A stretch of DNA of 64,000 nucleotides from NCBI GenBank assembly GCA_003669585.1, contig QWOQ01000011.1, positions 124,001 through 188,000 of the forward strand, written 5' to 3'. Below, in pieces: positions 48,715 through 60,237 of the stretch (its first letter is position 1; every line of letters begins with the position of its first letter). The notes under the pieces are model-generated. The model was not told the DNA's origin, made no database searches, and was given only the letters and a program-made list of their open reading frames with translations. A program made the position numbers and the translations under genes. Source of the stretch: Planctomycetota bacterium (GTDB lineage Bacteria; Planctomycetota; Planctomycetia; Pirellulales; UBA1268).

Positions 48715-49611
48715 TTATTGTCGTGCGTGTGTGAGTTCAGAAGAGTGCTGTTCGCCAGACGGATGCTCTGCTTGTTCGTCGCGGAGTTCCATGAGCCTGG
48801 CTCCAGCTTTTCCGTCAACAAACTGTTTGACGCGATGATCGCTCGATCGATCGAGTTCGGCAGGTGTCCCGTCAAATACAATTTGGCTTTCATTCGGTTT
48901 GAGCCGCGAGAGTGGATAGAGCATCACGATACGATCGCCCACTTTTCGAGCAGTTGTCATGTCGTGAGTAACGACAATTCCAGTAACCGGCATGCGTTTG
49001 CGCACTCGGACAATGAGTTCATTGATGATGTCGGTCATGATTGGATCGAGTCCGGTCGTGGGTTCGTCGTACAGCATGATTTGAGGACTCAGGGCGAGAG
49101 CTCTTGCTAAACCAACTCGCTTCCGCATTCCACCCGAAAGTTCAGCGGGTTTCTTGAAGGCAGTCGCTTTTGAAAGACCGACCTCGGAAAGGAGTAAATC
49201 GATTGCCAGTTGAATCTCGAGTGGGCTTTTGTGAGTGTGTTCACGGAGTGGAAATGCAATATTCTCAGCAATCGTCATGCTGTCGAAGAGGGCTGCCCCC
49301 TGAAACACAAAGCCAAATTGAGTTCGCACCTCTGACAGTTCTCGTTCTCCCATGGATGCGAGAGAACGACCCGCGAATCGCACTATTCCGTCGGTGGGCT
49401 GTACCAAACCGATGATTGATTTAAGGAGCACGGTTTTTCCGCAGCCACTCTCACCAATGATCACAAGGGTCTGGCCCGTTGGAATACTGAGCGAAATTGA
49501 CCGCAGAACTTCCTGCTTCCCAAAACGCACATGCAATTTTTCCACCTCGACCAACGATGTTCCTGGTGTCGAGACATTCGAAACTGTAGTGGAAGCTCGG
49601 GTGGGATTCAT
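48715..49611 (-). CDS. MlaF-type ABC ATPase
   Basis: GESGCGKTVLLKSIIGLV, ELSGGMRKRVGLARALAL, MLYDEPTTGLDPI; internal ATG 49611 preferred. Confidence 0.92.
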   Translation of the reverse strand: MNPTRASTTVSNVSTPGTSLVEVEKLHVRFGKQEVLRSISLSIPTGQTLVIIGESGCGKTVLLKSIIGLVQPTDGIVRFAGRSLASMGERELSEVRTQFGFVFQGAALFDSMTIAENIAFPLREHTHKSPLEIQLAIDLLLSEVGLSKATAFKKPAELSGGMRKRVGLARALALSPQIMLYDEPTTGLDPIMTDIINELIVRVRKRMPVTGIVVTHDMTTARKVGDRIVMLYPLSRLKPNESQIVFDGTPAELDRSSDHRVKQFVDGKAGARLMELRDEQAEHPSGEQHSSELTHARQ

Positions 49612-49648
49612 AAAGAGTGAAACACAATCATGTTTGTAGGAAATAACG

Positions 49649-50527
49649 TTACAAAAGTTTTCGAGGACCTTCGGGTTGAAGTATGTGGTGAAGATGATCA
49701 AGCCCAATTCCCAAAAATAAATCGAGTAACAAAATAAGCACAAAGGAATGAACGAAAGCATTGGTCGCCGCACGTCCAACGCCTTCTGCCCCGGGTTCGC
49801 AGTTAAATCCACGATGACAACTCACGAGCGCGATCGCGGCACCGAAGAAACAGCTTTTAAAAATTCCCGTCATGAGATCGAAACCGTCGACATATTCGCG
49901 AGAGTTGTGCCAGTAATGGTGATAATCAACACCAAGCAGCGCGCTGGAATAGAGATAACCGCCCAGCACTCCCATGAAGTCGGCCATGATGGTCAGTGTT
50001 GGAATGAGGAGAAGGCAGGCAAGAAAACGGGGCACCACAAGATAGTAGATAGGGTTGGCTCCCATGCTCGAAAGAGCATCGATTTGTTCGGTCACTCGCA
50101 TTGTGCCGAGTTCAGCTGCCATCGCACTTCCGACACGACCGGCGAGCATTGTGGCGGCAAGTACAGGGCCTAACTCCCGTACGAGCGAGAGATTAATCAC
50201 CGCACCGAGACGGGTTTCAAGACCGAGCGCCCGAAACTGTGAAAAACTTTGTACCGCGAGAACCATGCCGATAAACATGCCCGTCAAAGCGACCACAGGA
50301 AGTGACAGCACGCCTATTTGATAGAGACTCGGAAGAAGAACATCTCGTCGTGGTCGACGATAGAGAAGCCATGCAAAAGTGCGGAGCGAAAAAATTGCAA
50401 CATCACCAACAGCAGCGACCCGATCAAGAACAAATTCTCCAAGATCCGTGATCCTATCCGCCACCCAGTCAGTGGGCCCGACGCGAAGCGGTTCTCTGTG
50501 AAGAGGCTGTAGTTGGGTAATCGACAT
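49649..50527 (-). CDS. MlaE-type permease
   Basis: [87 protein letters not shown]. Confidence 0.93.
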   Translation of the reverse strand: MSITQLQPLHREPLRVGPTDWVADRITDLGEFVLDRVAAVGDVAIFSLRTFAWLLYRRPRRDVLLPSLYQIGVLSLPVVALTGMFIGMVLAVQSFSQFRALGLETRLGAVINLSLVRELGPVLAATMLAGRVGSAMAAELGTMRVTEQIDALSSMGANPIYYLVVPRFLACLLLIPTLTIMADFMGVLGGYLYSSALLGVDYHHYWHNSREYVDGFDLMTGIFKSCFFGAAIALVSCHRGFNCEPGAEGVGRAATNAFVHSFVLILLLDLFLGIGLDHLHHILQPEGPRKLL

Positions 50528-50812
50528 CGTCTTGAAACTCCACCATCACTTTTGGCTCATGCCTTTGTGTGATCGACCGTAAGGGTTCATTCGTCGGTGT
50601 AGGAACCGGGACTTGAAGCACCTTTGACGATTAAAATGAATACGTCCCTAATTCGCTCCATTGAAGAGAAACAGCGAAGGTGGGAAGAATGGTGAAAAGA
50701 AAACTGCACAGAATATGGAAGACAGGGTCTGATCGCAGAAAAGCGATGCCCTGCTTATGACGCCACAAACGGCAAATAAGTACGTGACGGATGATTGATT
50801 GAACGTCTCTTC

Positions 50813-53368
50813 TCAGACCGCAGGAGACTCGCTCGCTTCAGGCGCAGCAGATGCCTCAACAACCGGCTCCACAGTCACGATGCCCCGGAAGACCAGTTGC
50901 TTCTTGCCGGCTACTTCAACGCAGTCAACTTGAATCGTATCTTTCCCGATGAATTCGCCCTTGAGAAGTTCCTCCGAAACAGGATCTTCGATGTAGTTTT
51001 CCAAGGCGCGTCGCAGCGGTCTTGCGCCAAAATCAGTATCAGACCCCTTTTTAATAAGAAATTTCTTAGATTCTTCGGTGAGATCCAATTTGAGTCCACG
51101 TTCACTCAGCCGCTCGCGAACTTTGGCAAGTTCGATGTCAATGACTTCTTTTAGATCTTCCACGGTGAGGTGATGAAAGACGATTACGTCATCAACACGA
51201 TTGAGAAACTCAGGTCTAAAAAACTTTTCAATTCTTTCATTCACACGACCCTTCATGCCGTCATAGCTAGAGTTGTCGTCTGGCTTTTGAAATCCAAAAG
51301 AGGATTCATTCTTAATCGCATCGGCACCGGCGTTGGTGGTCATAATCAAAATCGCATTTCGAAAGTCGACATTGCGACCAAAACTGTCGGTGAGTCGGCC
51401 TTCCTCCATGACTTGAAGCAGCATGTTAAAAACATCCGGATGCGCTTTCTCAATTTCGTCCAGCAAGACCACAGCATAGGGTCGGCGGCGGATTTTCTCA
51501 GTGAGTTGTCCACCTTCTTCGAAGCCCACGTAACCGGGAGGGGCTCCAATCAGACGACTGACGTTGTGTTTCTCCATGTACTCGCTCATGTCGATTTGAA
51601 TGAGCGCCTCAGAGTCTCCAAACATGAACTGGGCAAGCGCCTTGGCGAGCAGCGTTTTTCCAACACCAGTCGGGCCTGCAAAAATGAAGCAACCAGTAGG
51701 CCGCTTTGGATCCTTGAGTCCAGAACGACTTCGACGAACAGCCTTTGAAATACTTTTGATGGCTTCGTTTTGCCCCACGACTTGCTTGTGAAGTTCACCT
51801 TCCATATTCATGAGTCGCTGGCTGTCCTCGGTACTCATGCGAGTCAGAGGAATCCCGGTCATCTTGGAAACAACTTCTGCGATCACTTCTTCATCCACAA
51901 CTCCATCAGCTTCGCGGGATTTGTCTCGCCAATCACGAGTGAGTGTTTGCTTTTTCTTTTTCAGTTTGTCAGCTTGATCACGAAGTGCGGCGGCTTTTTC
52001 AAAATCCTGATTGGCAACGGCCTCTTCTTTTTCCTTGTTGAGCCGTTCGACCTCATCGTCGAGTTCCTTCAAATCTGGCGGCTTGGTCATCGCCTTGAGT
52101 CGTACTCTCGCGCCAGCTTCGTCAATAACGTCGATTGCCTTATCAGGGAGGCATCGGCCACTGATGTATCGACTCGAAAGCTCCACGGCGCTCACCAACG
52201 CCCCGTCAGTGATCTGCACACGGTGGTGCGACTCGTAACGATCGCGAAGGCCTTTGAGAATTTCTACTGCCTCGGTTTTCGTGGCTGGTTCGATCATGAT
52301 GATCTGAAATCGACGATCAAGCGCAGAGTCTTTTTCAATGTACTTGCGATATTCATCGAGCGTAGTTGCTCCAATGCACTGAATTTCACCTCGGGCAAGT
52401 GCCGGCTTCAGAACGTTTGATGCGTCGATTGCGCCCTCCGCGCCACCGGCACCGACGAGCGTATGCAATTCATCAATAAAAAGTATTGTATTTTTTGCGC
52501 GTCGCACTTCATTCATGACAGCCTTGATACGTTCTTCAAACTGACCACGGTATTTGGTTCCCGCGACCATCATCGCCAGATCAAGAACCACGATACGGCG
52601 GTCTGCCAAAATTTCGGGAACATTTCCGTCGACCACTCTTTGCGCAAATCCTTCGACAATTGCTGTCTTGCCAACGCCAGCCTCGCCGAGCAGCACAGGA
52701 TTGTTTTTTGTACGACGGCAAAGAATTTGAATCGCACGTTCAATTTCCTTTTCACGACCGATCACGGGATCGAGTTTCGACTGGCGTGCCAACTCAGTCA
52801 GATCCCGTCCAAAACTATCAAGTGCGGGAGTTTTACTTTTCCCAGCTTTGGGAGTTTCACCTTGAGCAGTAGCACCGGCTGTTGCGCGTCCAGCAACGCC
52901 TCCTCGCTCCCCGCCCTCGCTTTCCATTCCATGTCCAAGCAGGTTAAGCACTTCCTCGCGAACATCCTCGAGCTTGAGGCCCAGATTCATCAGTACTTGC
53001 GCGGCCACACCTTCCTGCTCACGGAGTAAACCCAAAAGAATGTGCTCAGTGCCGACGTAATTGTGATTCAAATTACGAGCTTCCTCCATGGAATATTCAA
53101 TCACTTTCTTGGCGCGAGGAGTTTGAGGAAGCTTTCCCATCGTCACCATATCGGGGCCGCTCTGGACGAGCTTCTCAACTTCCATCCGAATTTTTCGCAG
53201 GTCGATATCAAGGTTCTTAAGAACGTTGGCAGCAACTCCACTTCCCTCTTTAATAAGCCCGAGAAGAACATGTTCGGTGCCGATGTATTCGTGGTTGAAC
53301 CGTTGGGCTTCTTGGTTGGCCAATTGCATGACCTTGCGGGCCCTATCGGTGAATCGTTCGTACATCAA
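50813..53368 (-). CDS. clpC: ClpC-type AAA+ protease ATPase
   Basis: [45 protein letters not shown]; two Walker A sites ([27 protein letters not shown]); UVR-like segment. Confidence 0.97.
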   Translation of the reverse strand: MMYERFTDRARKVMQLANQEAQRFNHEYIGTEHVLLGLIKEGSGVAANVLKNLDIDLRKIRMEVEKLVQSGPDMVTMGKLPQTPRAKKVIEYSMEEARNLNHNYVGTEHILLGLLREQEGVAAQVLMNLGLKLEDVREEVLNLLGHGMESEGGERGGVAGRATAGATAQGETPKAGKSKTPALDSFGRDLTELARQSKLDPVIGREKEIERAIQILCRRTKNNPVLLGEAGVGKTAIVEGFAQRVVDGNVPEILADRRIVVLDLAMMVAGTKYRGQFEERIKAVMNEVRRAKNTILFIDELHTLVGAGGAEGAIDASNVLKPALARGEIQCIGATTLDEYRKYIEKDSALDRRFQIIMIEPATKTEAVEILKGLRDRYESHHRVQITDGALVSAVELSSRYISGRCLPDKAIDVIDEAGARVRLKAMTKPPDLKELDDEVERLNKEKEEAVANQDFEKAAALRDQADKLKKKKQTLTRDWRDKSREADGVVDEEVIAEVVSKMTGIPLTRMSTEDSQRLMNMEGELHKQVVGQNEAIKSISKAVRRSRSGLKDPKRPTGCFIFAGPTGVGKTLLAKALAQFMFGDSEALIQIDMSEYMEKHNVSRLIGAPPGYVGFEEGGQLTEKIRRRPYAVVLLDEIEKAHPDVFNMLLQVMEEGRLTDSFGRNVDFRNAILIMTTNAGADAIKNESSFGFQKPDDNSSYDGMKGRVNERIEKFFRPEFLNRVDDVIVFHHLTVEDLKEVIDIELAKVRERLSERGLKLDLTEESKKFLIKKGSDTDFGARPLRRALENYIEDPVSEELLKGEFIGKDTIQVDCVEVAGKKQLVFRGIVTVEPVVEASAAPEASESPAV

Positions 53369-53844
53369 AAGTCTCCCTGAGGTTCATTGGCCGTTGGGCG
53401 GCCGAATTCAATACGGATAGAGTCTGTGTCTACTGTTCTTTTTGGATCGATCGGAATTGATCCTTGGTCTTATCCTACGACATTCGAACTATAGTTGGTT
53501 CGATCAAAAATCGAATGGTCTGTCACGGACGACTACAAATCAAACAACTTCTAACCCTGAAAAATAGAATTTTGTATCCGCTTTTCCATCGACGTGCCAA
53601 ACTGGCAGGCCACGGCGGCATGATTCTTCGTAGTCCGCAAATGGTACGCCAAACAAGGTAGTATTTTTTTGAATCCCCAATCTGGCGATGTACAAAAGTG
53701 TCCGTCCGATGGCCTCTTGGGCCAACCCTCACAGCCCCTGCCCGGGTGCAAACTGATTTTTGTATTCCCGCATCTTTTTTCGACGGAAAAATTTCTGGTC
53801 ACAAGAGCGTGGAAGGGGATTCTACAGGTTATCAAAAAAGTTTC

Positions 53845-54552
53845 TTACGCAGCTGCATTCTGGATATCTTCTTCACGCTGTGGTTCCAGATTTTCTTGAC
53901 CAAGTTCTTTGCGAGCGAGTGGATTGTTTGTTTCGGAAGTATTCATTTGGAGGCTGACTGCGGAACGATCAAGAAATGAAAGTTCACGAGCAATTTCAGT
54001 CGCCCAAATCTTGCCTGAATCACTCCGCCGGAGTTTGTGGAGTGCTTCTCGTGCTTCCCTCACCCGATCGACGCGTTTAAGAAGGGATGCCAGCAAAAGT
54101 TGTGCCTCACCGTCGGTGGGAGAGTGAATCAGTAGTGTTCGAAGCGTTGTTTCAGCAACGACCCAATCCCGTGAAAGATAGGCGTCCCTCGCTTGAAAAA
54201 ATAACGAATCGCTTGCGTTGTCGCGAGACAGAAAATGAATGGGCAAAGCGGTTGGAAATGCAGAGATTGCGGATGCAGCGGCAACAACCCAGACTGCGGC
54301 TGTAGCGCTCCAGAGCCCAAGGCCAATGTTCATCTCGACCAATTCGGTCCAGAGCCATGTGGTGGCAATCGCAGTATTCAAAGTAACAGAAAAAGCAATT
54401 GCAACAATCAGTCCGCCGATGCTGCCACGAAGCCAGAGCCACGGAAGGCCAGGCCAGAGAATCGTCAGATAGCGGAGCACATGCATGATCGGATTACCGA
54501 TTTGGAAAAGTGTCAAATTCATCGGCGGAGCACAGACCGCTTCCGATGCCAC
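53845..54552 (-). CDS. Membrane protein with TPR-like soluble domain, hypothetical
   Basis: Two TM segments then ARDAYLSRDWVVAETTLRTLLIHSPTDGEAQLLLASLLKRVDRVREAREALHKL. Confidence 0.65.
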   Translation of the reverse strand: MASEAVCAPPMNLTLFQIGNPIMHVLRYLTILWPGLPWLWLRGSIGGLIVAIAFSVTLNTAIATTWLWTELVEMNIGLGLWSATAAVWVVAAASAISAFPTALPIHFLSRDNASDSLFFQARDAYLSRDWVVAETTLRTLLIHSPTDGEAQLLLASLLKRVDRVREAREALHKLRRSDSGKIWATEIARELSFLDRSAVSLQMNTSETNNPLARKELGQENLEPQREEDIQNAAA

Positions 54553-54675
54553 GTCCCCAGAGTGTAGAAGTGTCGGTAGTAATTCTCCAAAGCCGATTTT
54601 GCCGTTGTTTTAAGGTTCTTGGTTCTAAAAGCGAATCGTTTTTCTTTCGAAGACAAATCTCTTGAGATACGAAGC

Positions 54676-55782
54676 ATGGCGAACAATAACGATCAAGATC
54701 GAAAGAGCGACCCTGCTGCATGGCGAGCGATTGACGCTGCCGCGAATCGCGCTTCCGAGGCATTTCGCGTGCTCGAAGATACTTTTCGATTCATGCTCAA
54801 CAGTCGATCCCTGACGGAGGATATCAAACAGCTGCGGCACGATCTTGCGGCTGCACTTCTCAATGTGGATCCGATCAAGCGAGTGCTTGCGAGAAATGTT
54901 CTGAGTGATGTGGGGACAGATCTCGAGGTCAAGGGAACGCTCGAACGATGCAACACGCAGGATGTGATTGCTTCCTCGGCTGCTCGCGGTGAACAGGCTC
55001 TGCGGAGTCTTCAAGAATTTTCGGCACTTTTGTCACCACAATGCGGTAGGGTCTTTGATCAACTTCGGTATCGTCTGTACACGATTGAACAGACATCAAG
55101 GGCGGTTGTCTATCATCAGGATCTCCTCGAGCGGATTGATCTGTGTGTTTTAGTTGATGGAGGAACCAACGAGACGGAGTTTTGTCGACATATTACGAGC
55201 CTCTTCGAAGCAGGGGTGAGCATGGTGCAGATCAGAGACAAAGTACTCGACACGAAATCCTTGCTCGATCGAACAAAACGAGCAGTTTCAATCGCGAATC
55301 AATTTAGCGCGATCGTAATCGTCAATGACAGAGCGGATATTGCCCTGGCCGCAGGAGCGAGCGGAGTTCATGTCGGCGCAGAGGATTTGTCGGTGCAGGA
55401 GGCTCAGAGCATGGTTGGGCTCGAGAAGCTCGTTGGTCGAACAACGCACTCTGCGATTGAGGCAACGGATGCACAGCGACACCGAGCGGCCTATATCGGT
55501 GTAGGCCCGTGTTACCCGAGTGAGACAAAACCATTTTCGCAGTTCGCAACGGCCGAACTTCTTTCGCAGGTCGCAAACAATCTATCGATTCCAGTATTTG
55601 CCATTGGTGGAATGAAGATTGACCATCTGGAAAGTATCTTTGCGACAGGTATTTCGAGAGTGGCCGTTGCTTCGGCAATCACTCGTTCGTCTGATCCGGC
55701 AACTGCGGCGAAGGAATTTCTTGCACGGCTTTCACGCAATCGTGAACGTCTTGCGAACGTCAACCGCTCGGGAGCGTTTTAA
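54676..55782 (+). CDS. thiE: Thiamine-phosphate synthase with N-terminal extension domain
   Basis: MVQIRDKVLDTKSLLDRT, IVNDRADIALAAGASGVHVGAEDLSV, GRTTHSAIEATDAQRHRAAYIGVGPCYPSETK, AIGGM; N-terminal helical AWRAIDAAANRASEAFRVLEDTFRF domain. Confidence 0.9.
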   Translation: MANNNDQDRKSDPAAWRAIDAAANRASEAFRVLEDTFRFMLNSRSLTEDIKQLRHDLAAALLNVDPIKRVLARNVLSDVGTDLEVKGTLERCNTQDVIASSAARGEQALRSLQEFSALLSPQCGRVFDQLRYRLYTIEQTSRAVVYHQDLLERIDLCVLVDGGTNETEFCRHITSLFEAGVSMVQIRDKVLDTKSLLDRTKRAVSIANQFSAIVIVNDRADIALAAGASGVHVGAEDLSVQEAQSMVGLEKLVGRTTHSAIEATDAQRHRAAYIGVGPCYPSETKPFSQFATAELLSQVANNLSIPVFAIGGMKIDHLESIFATGISRVAVASAITRSSDPATAAKEFLARLSRNRERLANVNRSGAF

Positions 55783-55865
55783 AAAAAGAAACTGTCGATG
55801 GATTCAGGATCCGATCAGTGCAGATTGTAGAAGTCTTTCAGCGCAAGATTCAATTGCGGGCTTGT

Positions 55866-56555
55866 TCAATCTTGAGGTTCTTTCAGCAATGCGACCACTT
55901 CCCGAGCCATGTCGGCTTCATCGCGACCACGGTATCCGATCCACACATTGCGAACGCGAGCGTCGGGACCAATGAGATATGTCGTAGGGAATGAATCAAA
56001 TCCCATCAACTTCAGAAACGTTCGGCGCGTATTCCCTGATGAATCACTCCACGCATCCAAGCTCAAATGTACTTCGTGGAGGTATTGATTTGTTTCTTCT
56101 TTTATTTGCCTGAGATCGTCACTCGATTGGGTGCCGCAAGAAATAGCGATCAATTGAAATCGCGGTGTTTTTGAGAGACGCGACGCAATTCGTACAAGTC
56201 CTGGGAGTTCGCGTCGGCAGGGCGGGCACCACGTTCCCCAGAAATTGAGCAACGTAACTTTCCCCTCAAAACGAGGAATTTCTTGAGACTGCATCCCGAG
56301 AGGTTCAAGAGTGAGTTGCCCCACAAGTTTTCCAACAGCGGCGTGATTGTCTGAGGATGCGTTGGGGTTGCAGCCGACAAGAAAAATCGCAAGCAGAAGT
56401 CCGTGCGTCAGGTTTGTGCATGCAAAACAGCAAGACCGTTTTTGGAATCGACGCGGCAAAGAAAACAAGCTTCTAAAAAAACCATTGTGGTTCGATTGGA
56501 ACGGCTTAGGTACTATGGAAATGTTCACAAATCTGGGTCTGTGTGACTGCGTCAT
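55866..56555 (-). CDS. TlpA-like thioredoxin-fold lipoprotein
   Basis: Lipobox-like AIFLVGC; GKVTLLNFWGTWCPPCRRELPGL; FPTTYLIGPDARV. Confidence 0.9.
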   Translation of the reverse strand: MTQSHRPRFVNISIVPKPFQSNHNGFFRSLFSLPRRFQKRSCCFACTNLTHGLLLAIFLVGCNPNASSDNHAAVGKLVGQLTLEPLGMQSQEIPRFEGKVTLLNFWGTWCPPCRRELPGLVRIASRLSKTPRFQLIAISCGTQSSDDLRQIKEETNQYLHEVHLSLDAWSDSSGNTRRTFLKLMGFDSFPTTYLIGPDARVRNVWIGYRGRDEADMAREVVALLKEPQD

Positions 56556-56577
56556 GAGCTAGCCTGCCTTTGAGGTC

Positions 56578-57294
56578 ATGAAAAAGTTGTGTGACAACGA
56601 TGTTGAATCGCAGCATCGGAACTGGGCTCATTTGTCGCGATCATATCCTGCCGCTTTCTTCGATAGGAATGGACAACGGTACGAAATGTACGAAGTGGAA
56701 CTTAAATTTGTGATTGAGAATTGTTCTGAAATAGAACAAAAGCTCACAGCCCTCTTTGCTCGCTGGTGCGATCCAATTCAGCAGATTGACCACTACTTTT
56801 CACATCCTTGCCGAGATTTTTCAAAGACGGATGAGGCACTTCGATTGCGTCAGGGAGGAGAACGAGTCGAACTGACGTGGAAGGGGCCACGGATCGATCA
56901 GAGCACAAAAACTCGTCAGGAACTGGAACTACCAATTGCCAATGGCCCCAACAAGGGGCTTGAAATTGTCGACCAGTGGACAGCGATGCTCTCCGCGCTT
57001 GGGTTTTGTCCATTTATACAAGTAGTCAAAACTCGACGGCCAGCACACGTGGACTGGGATGGAATTGGTGTGGATGTCGCAATCGACACGATTGAAAATA
57101 TGGGTCATTTTCTGGAATTGGAAATCCGTTCGAAATCAGCCGAAATTCCGGCGGCACGTAGATGTCTTGAGTCATTGGCCAAGGCTCTCGGGTGCTCGCA
57201 TCCCGAGAGACGGAGTTACGTCGAATGCATTCTTGCGGCAAGAGAGCCTGCGACCGGTTCGCTGGCAATCGTTCACGGCAGAAAAGAATCTTGA
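56578..57294 (+). CDS. CYTH-domain protein (class IV adenylate cyclase / thiamine-triphosphatase superfamily)
   Basis: MYEVELKFVIEN; DHYFSHPCRDFSKTDEALRLRQGGERVELTWKGPRIDQSTKTRQELE; HFLELEIRS; start may be 56686. Confidence 0.82.
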   Translation: MKKLCDNDVESQHRNWAHLSRSYPAAFFDRNGQRYEMYEVELKFVIENCSEIEQKLTALFARWCDPIQQIDHYFSHPCRDFSKTDEALRLRQGGERVELTWKGPRIDQSTKTRQELELPIANGPNKGLEIVDQWTAMLSALGFCPFIQVVKTRRPAHVDWDGIGVDVAIDTIENMGHFLELEIRSKSAEIPAARRCLESLAKALGCSHPERRSYVECILAAREPATGSLAIVHGRKES

Positions 57295-57312
57295 AGAGAG
57301 TGCACTGGTGCC

Positions 57313-58704
57313 ATGGAGAAATTCGGATCCGCTGAATTGACTGTTCAAAAAAAATCGAACCGCCGCGATATCAGAAATATCGCCACGATGGAGATCTATC
57401 AGATCATCGTTCGAGTCGGATGGATTTTCAAAACTGAGACGATCATCATGCCGGCGGTGCTTGATGCGGTCGTCGACTCTGGATTGATGAGAGGCATGCT
57501 GCCGGTCATGAACCGTGGCGGACAGTCTGTGCCGCCGCTGATGTATGCACCGCATCTTGCAAAACAGCCGATAAAGAAGTGGGCGCTGGTGCGCACGAGC
57601 GTCGCGATGTCTGCCTGCTTTGCGGTATTAGCAGTGACGTGGGCTCCTCTGGCGGCCTCTCGTCCAGATCTCCTAGCACTTCTCTTTCTTTTGCTTTATG
57701 GATTGTTTGCCGCCGCGAACGGACTCAACCTTCTGGTTGTCGCATCTCTTCAAGGAAAGCTCGTGTCTCCTTTGCATCGTGGAAGAGCAATGGTTGTGTC
57801 GGTTGCCATAGGGAGCATTTTGGCGATCGTGATGGCACTCTTATTTTTGGGACCGTGGCTGCATGATCCGGTTACTGGATTTCCAAAAATCTTTGGCATC
57901 ACGGCCGTTCTTTTCGGAATTGCAGCAGTTGTGCCAGCATTCTTTGATGAACCAGCCGATCAAGAAGTTGATACGTTGGTCGAAAGGTCACCACATACGA
58001 CGGAGGCGGTTGCTGAAAAAGCAACATGGATTCCGAAAAAGTTATGTGGGTTTCAAAGTGGCACTCGTGCAGCGGTAAATGAGTGGCGCACAACGCTTCA
58101 AAAGGATCGCGGACTTCGTAAAGTGTGTGTTGTTGCGGCAATGTTTTCGGCAGTGTTGATGCTCTTTCCGCACTATCAGGCGCTCGCACGGGATCGGCTC
58201 GGAACGACGCTCCAAAGTCTGTTGACGTGGGTGGTCGTTCAAAATGCATCTACAGGAATCGCCTCATTGGTGGTTGGTCCTTTGACGGACCGTCGTGGCA
58301 CTCGAGATGTTTTGGCGTGGCTCGTGATTGGTTCGAGTTTTACTCCACTGCTTGCTACGGTCTTGGCACAACTTCCGCACGAAATTGCAGGGGAACTCTT
58401 CTGGATCGTTTATGTGCCTTTGGGGCTCAATCCAATCACGCTCAAAATCTTTACGAATTACGCGTTGGAGTTGGCTCCATCAAAAAGTGAACATCCTCGA
58501 TACGTGAGTATCGTTGGGGCTGCGATTGCACTGCCATTTGTTCTTTCACCACTCATCGGGGTGCTTGTCGATGTGGTCGGATTTCAGCAGATGTTCGTAG
58601 CTGGCACGCTGGTGATTGCTACTGGAGGCATCCTTGCCTTTGGATTGCCAGAGCCACGAAATCAGCTGAATACCTTGCAGGATATGACATTTTCTCGGAA
58701 ATAG
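57313..58704 (+). CDS. Major facilitator superfamily transporter-like membrane protein
   Basis: About 10-12 predicted TM segments; GRAMVVSVAIGSILAIVMALLFLGPWL, GIASLVVGPLTDRRGTRDVLAWLVIGS. Confidence 0.75.
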   Translation: MEKFGSAELTVQKKSNRRDIRNIATMEIYQIIVRVGWIFKTETIIMPAVLDAVVDSGLMRGMLPVMNRGGQSVPPLMYAPHLAKQPIKKWALVRTSVAMSACFAVLAVTWAPLAASRPDLLALLFLLLYGLFAAANGLNLLVVASLQGKLVSPLHRGRAMVVSVAIGSILAIVMALLFLGPWLHDPVTGFPKIFGITAVLFGIAAVVPAFFDEPADQEVDTLVERSPHTTEAVAEKATWIPKKLCGFQSGTRAAVNEWRTTLQKDRGLRKVCVVAAMFSAVLMLFPHYQALARDRLGTTLQSLLTWVVVQNASTGIASLVVGPLTDRRGTRDVLAWLVIGSSFTPLLATVLAQLPHEIAGELFWIVYVPLGLNPITLKIFTNYALELAPSKSEHPRYVSIVGAAIALPFVLSPLIGVLVDVVGFQQMFVAGTLVIATGGILAFGLPEPRNQLNTLQDMTFSRK

Positions 58705-58861
58705 ACTCTTTGCGAGGGTGTTTGAGATGGCGAGAATATTTTTAGTATTCGAACGCCTTGACCCGGGTGTCTTTACGGCACTACAACAAAATTCTACGAT
58801 GGGTATAACAGAGCGAGTTGGTGTGAGTAGGCAGTTCAAAAGATCGTACGAGTGAGTCACC

Positions 58862-59416
58862 ATGCACCTTCGACACAAGACAACTGCAACAGCTTTGCTG
58901 CTTCTGCTTGTGCAGTTCTCATCGCCAGTTATGGCGATGGTTCCTCGTTGCGGCTGGATTGGTTGCTGCGGACGCGAGGAGTGCGGTTGCTGTCAGAAAC
59001 TGAGTGAAAACTGTTCTTTGACCACCGGTAAAAAGTTTGCTGGAGATCTTGAGCAAAAATTGGTTATCGAGGATTCGCCGGAATGCCCGATGTGTCGCAA
59101 GGCACTCGTTGACAAAAAAGCTTTTGCAGAAATGAACACGGCAAATCATTTGTCAGATGTGTTCTCGACTGAAACGACTTTATCTGCGCTGCAGAAATCG
59201 TGTTTCTGTGCCACCGGAACACGATCGGCATCATTTGCACAGCTGCCATCGGTGCATCGAATTGACCCCGCACCCGAGTGGGCTTTTGTATCTACGCTAT
59301 CGCTGCCGATAGACAGGAATCTTTCGGGGGAATTTTATTCTGCGGAAAGTCATCATTCTCCGCCGATTTTTTCCTCGCGCGTGCTGCGAACAATGCGATG
59401 CGTCTGGACAACCTGA
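58862..59416 (+). CDS. Exported Cys-rich hypothetical protein
   Basis: Signal peptide; CGWIGCCGREECGCCQKLSENC and CPMCRKAL motifs. Confidence 0.6.
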   Translation: MHLRHKTTATALLLLLVQFSSPVMAMVPRCGWIGCCGREECGCCQKLSENCSLTTGKKFAGDLEQKLVIEDSPECPMCRKALVDKKAFAEMNTANHLSDVFSTETTLSALQKSCFCATGTRSASFAQLPSVHRIDPAPEWAFVSTLSLPIDRNLSGEFYSAESHHSPPIFSSRVLRTMRCVWTT

Positions 59417-59575
59417 TACGCGCATCAGTCCATCTTTGTATCGACAGGCTCTCGGCTTATTGTATTTGCTGAGGGTCGCTGATGATAGAAAATATTCCCG
59501 AGTGCTCCACTGGCAATGTGCGAGTGGCCTCAGAATAGAAGACTAAGATCTCACGCTTGTTTAAAGGAAATGAAA

Positions 59576-60028
59576 ATGTCAAAGTTTTTCAAGGGTCTCT
59601 GCGCGGTCTCTGCTGTTGCTCTCGTTGTGTTTGTCGCAGGTGCGACTTTGGTGGCAGCACCAAAGGCAGCCAAGGATGTCAGTTGCCCTGTTTCTGGAAA
59701 GCCATGCAACGAGTCGCACGCAGTCGATTTTGCTGGAGGCAAGGTCTACTTCTGCTGCCCCAACTGCCCGAAGGCTTTTCAGGCTGACTCGGCAAAGTTT
59801 GCCGCGAAGTCACATCAGCAGATGGTTGCAACAGGACAGCTGAAGCAAATTGGCTGCCCAATCAGCGGCAAAGCTGTGAATCCATCGACCGTGATTGAAA
59901 TCGGCGGCGCAAGCGTTGGTTTCTGCTGCAACAATTGCAAGGGCATGGCGGAAAAAGCTACTGGTGATGAGCAGGTCAAGCTCGTCTTCGGTGACATTTC
60001 CAAGAGCTTTAAGGCCGCTGGTAAATAG
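59576..60028 (+). CDS. Exported protein with two YHS-like (CPxSGK...FCCxNC) modules
   Basis: Signal peptide; VSCPVSGKPCNESHAVDFAGGKVYFCCPNCPKAF and IGCPISGKAVNPSTVIEIGGASVGFCCNNCKGMAEK; ATG 59576 or 59570. Confidence 0.82.
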   Translation: MSKFFKGLCAVSAVALVVFVAGATLVAAPKAAKDVSCPVSGKPCNESHAVDFAGGKVYFCCPNCPKAFQADSAKFAAKSHQQMVATGQLKQIGCPISGKAVNPSTVIEIGGASVGFCCNNCKGMAEKATGDEQVKLVFGDISKSFKAAGK

Positions 60029-60085
60029 TTTTGTGTCCTAGATGAAAAAACACTCAACGAAAGCGTTGCGTGAGCGTTTCAAAGG

Positions 60086-60120
60086 CGCAGGTCGTCGGAA
60101 TGCCGACGGCCTGCGTTTTT
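60086..60120 (+). terminator. Rho-independent terminator
   Basis: cgcaggtcgtcgg-aatg-ccgacggcctgcg (13 bp, one G-T) followed by tttttctttt. Confidence 0.88.
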
Positions 60121-60237
60121 CTTTTGTCCTGCCTTTTTGTGAATTTTCTACGAACGAACTGATCTAGGGAGCATGATAGAAAACGTGGGATACTCGCCTT
60201 GTGAGAATAGATTCAAAGCGCGGAGTGAAAAAAAAGT

